A stretch of DNA of 16,919 bases from positions 1 to 16,919 of the forward strand of contig CAYYYG010000027.1 in the NCBI GenBank assembly GCA_964476135.1, in the 5' to 3' direction. The translations under genes and the position numbers were made by a program. This DNA comes from CAYYYG01 sp964476135 (lineage in GTDB: Bacteria; Patescibacteriota; Microgenomatia; UBA1406; GWC2-37-13). This document shows positions 6,460 through 12,171 of this stretch, piece after piece. Each line of letters begins with the position of its first letter. Within the stretch, counting starts at the first letter, position 1. The notes beneath the pieces are model-generated. The model was given only the letters and a program-made list of their open reading frames with translations. It made no database searches and was not told the origin of the DNA.

Positions 6460-7611
6460 TTATTTCATTAATTTTGTAATATCGTTTATTGAGATGACGA
6501 TAGCAAGGAGTATGAGCACCATAAAACCGATCATATTTACGTATTGTTCCACACGGGCATTTGGCCTTTTTTTACTTATCCATTCATAGATTACGAAAAC
6601 AAGTCGGCCACCGTCAAGTGCAGGAAATGGGAATACATTTATCAATGCGAGAGATAGGCTCAGCAGAGCAATAAGTTGTGCTAAATTAACAATTAATTTT
6701 TTTCCTGATGATTTTACTATGTCTTCGACCAGTTTGAAAATTCCAACAGGACCGGCAACCGTATCAGATACGGGTCCAAGACTCTTTTGCTCATAAGATG
6801 CATTCAGAAACATTTTCATAGTATCGAGACTGTATGCAACTACGTTGTAAGAATGGAGGAATCCGGCAAGCGCCATTTCGTGCGGCTTGTCATAGGAAAT
6901 TGTTGTCGCATCGGTGAGTCCGACACCGATCAGTGGTCGCTGTAATTTTTCATCGTATTTCGGGGTGATTGAAACATTCTTAACGCCACCGTCGTTGATG
7001 TTGTAAAACTCAATATACGCTGGCTGATTGTTCGTTTTGCCTATTATAGATATCATCTGGTTTGCTGAGGAGATAGTGGTCCAGTTTCTGTTGTCGAGAG
7101 ATATTCTTACTACCAGATCACCTACTGTGACGCCAGCCTTACCCGCGGGTGAGCCGTCAACTACACGCCCAACAACCACCTGTTTCACTTCCGATCCGAA
7201 ATTGAAGGTGTATTTATTGAGCATCGGGATCGGTTCTGACCTGAATCCATTCGACGCTAACAATACGTAGTAAATCGAAACTGCAAGCATTAGGTTCATG
7301 AATATACCAGCAAGCAGTATAACGCTTTTTTTGAAAGGATGCTGATTCACGAACGCTCTTTTACTCATTTTTTCGTCGGTTTTTTCTTCATGATACATCT
7401 CGCCATAAACCTTAACGAATCCTCCTATTGGCAACAGATTGATGCTGTAGAGTGTCTCTCCGATTTTTTTACCTAAGACTCGCGGTGGAAAGCCGAAACC
7501 GAACTCCTCAACGAATACGCCAAATTTTTTTGAGGCAAAAAAATGCCCAAATTCATGAATTAGAACGAGAAATGCGAGCACTGCTATAAAAATGAATGTT
7601 ATGAGAAGCAT
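6460..7611 (-). CDS. rseP: RseP-like site-2 zinc metalloprotease (M50 family)
   Basis: An intramembrane protease that cleaves TM substrates such as anti-sigma factors and signal-peptide remnants; 383 residues. The zinc motif HEFGH is at 19-23 in the first TM helix. PIGGFVKVYGE at 61-71 is the family signature after helix 1. A second hydrophobic segment covers about 97-119, and a PDZ domain about 142-216 (VVDGSPAGKAGVTVGDLVV). AGPVGIFKL is at 286-294. The NVFPFPALDGGRL segment contains the third zinc ligand region (LDG at 332-334), and a C-terminal TM helix ends the protein. One PDZ domain is typical of Gram-positive and CPR versions, against two in E. coli. It lies in the frr-rseP-proS run, as in many bacteria. 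Confidence 0.94.
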   Translation of the reverse strand: MLLITFIFIAVLAFLVLIHEFGHFFASKKFGVFVEEFGFGFPPRVLGKKIGETLYSINLLPIGGFVKVYGEMYHEEKTDEKMSKRAFVNQHPFKKSVILLAGIFMNLMLAVSIYYVLLASNGFRSEPIPMLNKYTFNFGSEVKQVVVGRVVDGSPAGKAGVTVGDLVVRISLDNRNWTTISSANQMISIIGKTNNQPAYIEFYNINDGGVKNVSITPKYDEKLQRPLIGVGLTDATTISYDKPHEMALAGFLHSYNVVAYSLDTMKMFLNASYEQKSLGPVSDTVAGPVGIFKLVEDIVKSSGKKLIVNLAQLIALLSLSLALINVFPFPALDGGRLVFVIYEWISKKRPNARVEQYVNMIGFMVLILLAIVISINDITKLMK

Positions 7612-7650
7612 GTTAGAATAGTAACGTATTCTTCTGTAAATATCAATGCC

Positions 7651-8211
7651 TTATACTTCCATTATCTCTGCATCTTTTTTTTCCTTGATGGTTTTTAGTT
7701 CTTCGTTTATTTTTGTTGTAGCTGTATCAATATCTTTTTCTATTCTGAATCGATCATCTTTGGTAATTTCTTCTGCTTCCGCCTGATGTTTTATTTTTTT
7801 TCTCGACTCGTCACGATGACTTCTTATTATTTCCTTAACTTCTTCGACTTTTTGATTAATTATTTTTGTTAATTTGGTACGCTGTTCCTGTGAAAGGGGT
7901 GGGACTCTTATTATTATTCGAGTTCCCTGAGTGATAGGGCTGAAACCCAAAGGTGATTTAAGTATCGCCTTTTCAATGTCCTGGATAGTTAGTGGATCAT
8001 ATGCGGAAACTACGAGTTGACTTGGTCCTTCTGTCATGATTGTTGCCAATTCCTGGAGCTTGAGTTTTGATTGGCCTCCGTAAGCCTCAACTACTATATC
8101 TTCGAGTACTGCCGGATTTGATCTGCCCGTGCGGATAGATTTCAATTCATCTTTTAATCTAATTATGGAGTCGCTTGATTTTTTCTTAAATTCTTCAACA
8201 ATGGGATTCAT
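7651..8211 (-). CDS. frr: Ribosome recycling factor
   Basis: A 186-residue protein, the normal length for RRF, which splits post-termination ribosomes together with EF-G. Recognisable segments are LKSIRTGRSNPAVLEDIVVEAYGG near the N-terminus, LVVSAYDPLTIQDIEKAI in the middle, and IIRVPPLSQEQRTKL followed by long charged helices rich in EEVKEIIRSHRDESRKKIK. It starts eight bases after tsf, in the rpsB-tsf-frr order, but without pyrH between tsf and frr as in most bacteria. Confidence 0.97.
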   Translation of the reverse strand: MNPIVEEFKKKSSDSIIRLKDELKSIRTGRSNPAVLEDIVVEAYGGQSKLKLQELATIMTEGPSQLVVSAYDPLTIQDIEKAILKSPLGFSPITQGTRIIIRVPPLSQEQRTKLTKIINQKVEEVKEIIRSHRDESRKKIKHQAEAEEITKDDRFRIEKDIDTATTKINEELKTIKEKKDAEIMEV

Positions 8212-8219
8212 ATCCGAAT

Positions 8220-8678
8220 TCAGCTCATTCCTAATTCATAGCGGTAAAAGCGTGCTACTTTGATGTTTTCTCCAAATTTAAGAACTGCTTCCTTTATCAG
8301 GTCATTGATTTTTTTGGAGGTGTCACGTATATAAACTTGCGCCATGAAATCTTCAAGCTTGGCAGCAGGAACAGAAGCAGCCTGCATTGCGAGTTCGTGA
8401 CCTAGTTTTTTGAACTCTTCGTTTCCTGATACAAAGTCAGTTTCTGTAAGCAGTTCAACAACCGCGGCGATTTTACCGTTATGGTGTACATAAGCAAAGA
8501 GTCCGCCCTGCGAAGTGGAGCGACTGGCTTTTTCTTCGATTTTTTTACCTGCCCATTCGTTTAGCTTTTCTTTTGCTTTTTTTATGTCGTTGTCTGTTTC
8601 TTCCAGAGCTTTTTTACAGAGCGCAAACGATACACCGGTTTGTTCACGTAATGTTTTGAGTTTTTGTAGGTCTGCCAT
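8220..8678 (-). CDS. tsf: Translation elongation factor Ts, short form
   Basis: The nucleotide exchange factor for EF-Tu. The N-terminal UBA-like part reads LKTLREQTGVSFALCKKALEETDNDIKKAKEKL (about 6-38). The core has the EF-Tu contact TETDFVSGNEEF (normally TDFVARN-x-F), and a final segment GENIKVARFYRY matches the conserved end. At 152 residues it is much shorter than the E. coli protein (283) and also below the roughly 200-residue short forms, so it holds one core subdomain and no coiled-coil insertion. The neighbours rpsB and frr confirm it. The gap to rpsB is 12 bases. Confidence 0.95.
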   Translation of the reverse strand: MADLQKLKTLREQTGVSFALCKKALEETDNDIKKAKEKLNEWAGKKIEEKASRSTSQGGLFAYVHHNGKIAAVVELLTETDFVSGNEEFKKLGHELAMQAASVPAAKLEDFMAQVYIRDTSKKINDLIKEAVLKFGENIKVARFYRYELGMS

Positions 8679-8690
8679 GATATAAGTTAA

Positions 8691-9488
8691 TTATGCCGTT
8701 TTTTTTGTCGATTTTCTAGTCTTTTTTTCTTGTTTTACTTCTGGTTTTTTTACTTCTGTTTTTTCTTCCTGCTTGGATTGTAGTTCACGACCCTTAATAA
8801 ATGATCCCACCAATTCTTTTAAGATGTAATGTACAACTTCAGGTGAATCGTCGTTCATGATCACAGGATAGTTAACCAGATCTACGTTAGCGTTCGTGTC
8901 TGCGAGTGCGACAACTGGTATGTTGTACATTCTAGATTCTGTAATGGAATTATATTCTTTTTTAATATCTACAACGATTATTACGTCTGGTCTTCGCTGC
9001 AGGGAGATGATTCCACCGTAGAGTTTTTCAAGCTTAAACATTTCTTTTTCGAGCTTCATCCTTTCATGTTTGACGAACTTATCCCAAGCACCAGATATGC
9101 TCTGATCTTTCATTTCCTGGAGTTTTTTCACATTTTTCATTATGGTCTCGAAGTTGGTCAGTAAACCAGGGAGCCATTTAGAAGTGATATAGGGAATGCC
9201 GTTTTCTTTACAGTATTCTGTGGCCACCTGATTTACCACCTTCTTTGTAGCGACTACAAGAGGTAATTTTCCGTTTTTTGCTTGCTCTTCCAAGAATTTT
9301 TTTGCTTCAATTAGCATAGCTACCGAAAGAGTAAGATCTATAATCGAAGTGCCGTTGATTATTTTATATACGTATTTTCTTGCTCTTGGATGAAGCCGGT
9401 TTTTTTTGTGGCCCAAGTGAGCTCCTAACTTAAACAAATGCTCGACTTCCTGCGTAAATTCTTTTGAAAATGTTTTTTCGTCAACCAT
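8691..9488 (-). CDS. rpsB: 30S ribosomal protein uS2
   Basis: A 265-residue uS2 from the ATG at 9488. Landmarks are LFKLGAHLGHKKNRLHPR near the N-terminus (uS2 signature), NGTSIIDL, a WLPGLLTNFETI segment, and RRPDVIIVVDIKKE followed by ALADTNANVDLVNYPV, all typical. The C-terminal tail from about residue 240 is a Lys/Glu/Thr-rich extension. An in-frame TTG at 9524 would add 12 residues, but it lies inside the -35 element and the added residues (MQNCLSPCKISS) match nothing in uS2. I therefore chose ATG 9488, which puts the promoter immediately upstream and predicts a leaderless transcript. It leads the tsf-frr-rseP-kinase-proS run. Confidence 0.95.
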   Translation of the reverse strand: MVDEKTFSKEFTQEVEHLFKLGAHLGHKKNRLHPRARKYVYKIINGTSIIDLTLSVAMLIEAKKFLEEQAKNGKLPLVVATKKVVNQVATEYCKENGIPYITSKWLPGLLTNFETIMKNVKKLQEMKDQSISGAWDKFVKHERMKLEKEMFKLEKLYGGIISLQRRPDVIIVVDIKKEYNSITESRMYNIPVVALADTNANVDLVNYPVIMNDDSPEVVHYILKELVGSFIKGRELQSKQEEKTEVKKPEVKQEKKTRKSTKKTA

Positions 9489-9495
9489 AGATGAG

Positions 9496-9524
9496 ATTTT
9501 ACAGGGCGAAAGGCAATTTTGCAA
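9496..9524 (-). promoter_or_regulatory. Promoter of the rpsB-tsf-frr operon, predicted leaderless
   Basis: The -35 is TTGCAA at 9519-9524, the spacer is 17 bases, and the -10 is TAAAAT at 9496-9501, ending seven bases before the rpsB ATG. Initiation is expected at 9488-9489, so the mRNA would begin at the start codon. No Shine-Dalgarno sequence is present. Confidence 0.6.
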
Positions 9525-9535
9525 GAGATATCAGT

Positions 9536-10117
9536 TTAATGAGTTATGGTGATTTTGCCTGACGACGAATCAGAGTCAACTGCTAATTTGTACTTTTTTC
9601 CCGGTCCGACAATCTCCCAATCTGATTCTTTTGCCTTGGTTATAGTTGCTGTAGAATTGATCCATGGCAAAAAGCTCCAGAATCCATTTAGTTTTGTCTT
9701 AAAAACCAGAGTGCCGAAGCAGAATTCTCCGGATGGTAAATTTTCATCTCTGTCGATAATAACTTTTGAGATGGATATGGTACCTTTTTTAGAATCGTTC
9801 TTAGCGGCGAGCGCTTGGTTGAACTTGTATCCCATGGCTTTGCATTTTTCAGAAGGTCCGGCACTCGCCTTCGCATCATATTCTAGAGTGCTTTCGCTGT
9901 AATCCACTATCACTGTCATGCCTGAGATTTTATTATCCTTACCAGCGTCAGCGACTATATCCGCCTGAATATATTTGTTATTTTTAACTTTCTTATCAAT
10001 GTTTTTCAACTTTATCTGAACCGGAACCAATTCCGCGGCCGCGGCCGTTTTACAGATAATCGTACCGACGACAATAAATATAATAACTGAGATAGCGGAA
10101 ATTTTTATTTTTTTCAC
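9536..10117 (-). CDS. Secreted cohesin-like domain protein
   Basis: A 193-residue exported protein. Residues 1-28 form a signal peptide (KKIKIS, hydrophobic core, then Ala-rich KTAAAAEL). The remainder is one beta-sandwich with the cohesin/CBM-like pattern: VPVQIKLKNI, a strand near 50-56, SGMTVIVDYSESTLEYD at 65-81 (cohesins have G-x-x-hydrophobic-x-hydrophobic-x-YD-x-x-xLE), then FNQALAAKN, GTISISKVIID at 112-122, and SGEFCFGTLVFKTK at 129-142. No second TM helix, sorting signal or S-layer domain is visible. C92 and C133 could form a disulphide. The start is GTG at 10117; the gene follows galU by 8 bases and is probably co-transcribed. The cohesin assignment is by pattern; a related carbohydrate-binding beta-sandwich is the alternative. 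Confidence 0.6.
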   Translation of the reverse strand: MKKIKISAISVIIFIVVGTIICKTAAAAELVPVQIKLKNIDKKVKNNKYIQADIVADAGKDNKISGMTVIVDYSESTLEYDAKASAGPSEKCKAMGYKFNQALAAKNDSKKGTISISKVIIDRDENLPSGEFCFGTLVFKTKLNGFWSFLPWINSTATITKAKESDWEIVGPGKKYKLAVDSDSSSGKITITH

Positions 10118-10125
10118 AGGTTTGC

Positions 10126-11001
10126 TCAGATTTTTAATCCTTTAAGGAATTCTATAAACTCCTCGTTTATATCCGGGTGCTGCAAGGCCAAATCTACTAC
10201 GGTTTTCATATATTCTAGCTTGTTGCCGGTGTCGTAGTATGTGGCGTTCTCTACCTCAACCGTATATAGAGGTACACCATCCTGTTTTAGTAAATTTATT
10301 GCATCGACCAACCATATTTCTCCACCTTTTCCCGGATTTATCCTTTTTAGTGCATGAAATATTTCCGGAGGCAAGATATATCCGCCCACTATTGCCAGAT
10401 CTGAAGGCGCATCTTCCGGATCCGGTTTTTCGATTATGTTTTTAACTCTAAACACATTGTTTTCAACAGGTTCTATGTCGGCTATTCCATACCTTTTCAA
10501 ATCGTCTTTTTTCTTGATTTTTACTCCGGACATGACGATTCCACCATACTTTTCATAGACGTCGAGCATCTGTTTTAATCTGGGTGGTTTCGAATAAATA
10601 AATTCATCCCCCCACAGAACGGCAAACGGTTCGTTTTCAATTGCCGGTTCCGCAGCAAGTATCGGCGTACCGTTCCCGTAAGGGCCCTTTTGACGGACAT
10701 ATATAAAATTCGCCATCTCCGATATTTTTTGGATGGTCTCTAATAATTTATGTTTATTCCCCTGTAGAAGATTTTTAGTGAGATCTTCACCAGGTGAATC
10801 GAAGTGGTCCTCAATTGCTCTTTTGTTTGCGCCAGTTACCACTATTATATCGTCGATGCCGGAAGCGACAACTTCTTCGACTACATATTGTATGACTGGT
10901 TTGTCTACTATCGGAAGCATTTCCTTCGGCATTGCTTTAGTTTGCGGTAGAAACCGGGTGCCGAAACCGGCTGCAGGTATGACGGCTTTTGTGATTTTCA
11001 T
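10126..11001 (-). CDS. galU: UTP-glucose-1-phosphate uridylyltransferase
   Basis: Makes UDP-glucose from UTP and glucose 1-phosphate, supplying surface glycan and glycosylation pathways. It has 291 residues, typical. The nucleotide-binding start reads VIPAAGFGTRFLPQTKAMPKEMLP (8-31), followed by DKPVIQYVVEE, GPYGNGTPILAAEP, FAVLWGDEF (metal-binding-type Asp), IIEKPDPEDAPSDLAIVGGYIL and GGEIWLVDAI. All are standard for bacterial GalU. It is transcribed with the cohesin-like gene from an extended -10 promoter at 11030-11038. The link to an exported beta-sandwich protein suggests a surface-glycan theme, but co-transcription is an inference. Confidence 0.95.
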   Translation of the reverse strand: MKITKAVIPAAGFGTRFLPQTKAMPKEMLPIVDKPVIQYVVEEVVASGIDDIIVVTGANKRAIEDHFDSPGEDLTKNLLQGNKHKLLETIQKISEMANFIYVRQKGPYGNGTPILAAEPAIENEPFAVLWGDEFIYSKPPRLKQMLDVYEKYGGIVMSGVKIKKKDDLKRYGIADIEPVENNVFRVKNIIEKPDPEDAPSDLAIVGGYILPPEIFHALKRINPGKGGEIWLVDAINLLKQDGVPLYTVEVENATYYDTGNKLEYMKTVVDLALQHPDINEEFIEFLKGLKI

Positions 11002-11029
11002 GGGTTTAGAATAATTGCTAAGTTGTGAA

Positions 11030-11038
11030 ATTATAACA
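11030..11038 (-). promoter_or_regulatory. Extended -10 promoter of galU
   Basis: The minus strand reads TGTTATAAT, a perfect TGn extended -10 element, 28 bases before the galU ATG. Expected leader length is about 20 bases, without a Shine-Dalgarno sequence. No convincing -35. Confidence 0.5.
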
Positions 11039-11051
11039 GAAGATTACGACA

Positions 11052-11474
11052 TTATTTACTCACGAATTCTACACTCACCTTTTGGGTTGCTTTAATCGAA
11101 TTATCGATCGTGGCTTCTATTTGTGCTACGCCAGCTTCGGTTGAGGTCAGCTGGAATATGGCCATACCCTGTTTATTTGTCGAAAGAGTCGGTTCTTTTA
11201 CTGTTCCTAAAGAAGTGTTTAGAGTGACTATTCTACCTTCTATAGGATTTGTTTTTTCGTTGCGCACGATTACAGTAACGGTACTCCACGATTTGCCGTC
11301 TGCACGAATGTCATATAATGGCCAAGCAAACACTCTTGTTTGCGTTACAGATGGCTCCGCATCTTCTTTAGCTCTGGTAAGCAGGGAAATCGGCTGATTG
11401 AAAGCAATCAATAAAGAAAAAACGGTAAAAAGCAGAAAAAAAAGTACCATCATCCCCAAAAGTTTTTTGTCCAT
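11052..11474 (-). CDS. Membrane-anchored Ig-like (invasin/Big_1-type) domain protein
   Basis: A 140-residue protein from ATG 11474. Residues 7-24 form one TM helix (GMMVLFFLLFTVFSLLIAF) after a short basic start. The rest is outside the cell: a linker, then a bacterial Ig-like beta-sandwich from about 40 to 138 (WSTVTVIVRNEKTNPIEGRIVTLNTSLGTV, GMAIFQLTSTEAGVAQIEATI), the pattern of invasin-type Big_1 repeats. An in-frame TTG at 11516 would add 14 residues, but it coincides with a perfect TTGACA -35 box and would put polar residues before the TM helix, so the ATG is preferred. Its function is unknown; display or adhesion at the cell surface is the family expectation. It is divergent from the HAD phosphatase gene. 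Confidence 0.75.
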   Translation of the reverse strand: MDKKLLGMMVLFFLLFTVFSLLIAFNQPISLLTRAKEDAEPSVTQTRVFAWPLYDIRADGKSWSTVTVIVRNEKTNPIEGRIVTLNTSLGTVKEPTLSTNKQGMAIFQLTSTEAGVAQIEATIDNSIKATQKVSVEFVSK

Positions 11475-11487
11475 ACTAGTCAAATCT

Positions 11488-11516
11488 AGAATAACAGGTG
11501 CTGCATTATTTGTCAA
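11488..11516 (-). promoter_or_regulatory. Strong promoter of the Ig-like protein gene
   Basis: A perfect -35 TTGACA lies at 11511-11516, with a 17-base spacer and -10 TATTCT at 11488-11493 preceded by the extended element TGT. The -10 ends 13 bases before the ATG, so the predicted leader is only about six bases. This is the best-formed promoter in the window. Confidence 0.65.
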
Positions 11517-11526
11517 ATATTAGGTT

Positions 11527-11535
11527 TGGTAAAAT
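11527..11535 (+). promoter_or_regulatory. Extended -10 promoter of the HAD gene, predicted leaderless
   Basis: TGGTAAAAT (TGn extended -10 with TAAAAT at 11530-11535) is followed by six bases and the ATG at 11542, so initiation is expected at the start codon. Its upstream half overlaps the -35 region of the opposite-strand promoter, so the two promoters share about 10 bases. Confidence 0.5.
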
Positions 11536-11541
11536 AAACAT

Positions 11542-12171
11542 ATGAAAAAAGATGTGTTCGTATTCGATTTCGATGGAACGGTCGCCGATACATTTCCTTA
11601 TATTTTCAAAGTATCCAATAAACTTGCCAAGATGTATGGGTTTGAGGAGGTTTCGGAAAAAAAGTTTCACGAGCTTCGTTCTATGTCGCCTGTCGAAATA
11701 ATAAAAGAACTGCAGATACCTATCTTAAAGATTCCATTCATCCTCCAGAAAGGTCGCACGCTCCTTAAAAAAAATATGCCGGAAGTAGGAATTTTTCCTG
11801 GTATGAGTGAAGTTATAGATTCTCTTAAGCGTTCCAACAAAAAAGTAGGCATTTTAACTTCAAATTCCAGAGAAAATCTCGATCTTTTCTTGAAGAAATA
11901 TTCAATTGAAGATCTGGATTTTATTTACACCGAAAATAATATATTCGGCAAACAATTTACATTATCAAAGATGCTTAAGGAGCAGGCATTGTCCAAAGAA
12001 AATGTTATTTATATTGGTGATGAAGTGCGCGATATCGAAGCCTGCCGTGTGCTTGATCTTGACATAATATCAGTAACTTGGGGATTCAGTTCGAAGGAGG
12101 CTCTGCAAAAAAATGAGCCGACATTTCTTGTCGATAAGCCCGAGGAAATATTAGGTTTGTTTCCTGATTAG
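11542..12171 (+). CDS. HAD-family hydrolase, phosphoglycolate phosphatase-like
   Basis: A 209-residue HAD phosphatase. Motif I is FDFDGTVAD (nucleophile D9 and acid D11), motif II is ILTSNS with T106, the motif III Lys is probably K143, and motif IV is IGDEVRDIEAC with D160 and D164. A helical cap of about 70 residues (15-85) follows motif I, as in the phosphoglycolate phosphatase/beta-phosphoglucomutase group. The substrate is not determinable. The gene is alone on the plus strand. Its stop codon TAG (12169-12171) overlaps the TAA stop of the convergent ClpC-like gene, leaving no intergenic terminator space. Confidence 0.85.
   Translation: MKKDVFVFDFDGTVADTFPYIFKVSNKLAKMYGFEEVSEKKFHELRSMSPVEIIKELQIPILKIPFILQKGRTLLKKNMPEVGIFPGMSEVIDSLKRSNKKVGILTSNSRENLDLFLKKYSIEDLDFIYTENNIFGKQFTLSKMLKEQALSKENVIYIGDEVRDIEACRVLDLDIISVTWGFSSKEALQKNEPTFLVDKPEEILGLFPD

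Noticed and set aside
8691..9524. Longer rpsB from TTG at 9524
   Set aside because: The TTG is the start of a TTGCAA -35 element, and the extra 12 residues are absent from the uS2 family pattern.
10036..10047. GCGGCCGC-like palindromic run
   Set aside because: It encodes the Ala-rich end of a signal peptide; no regulatory meaning is supported.
11052..11516. Longer Ig-like protein from TTG at 11516
   Set aside because: The TTG is the perfect TTGACA -35 box; the ATG at 11474 places a basic start directly before the TM helix.
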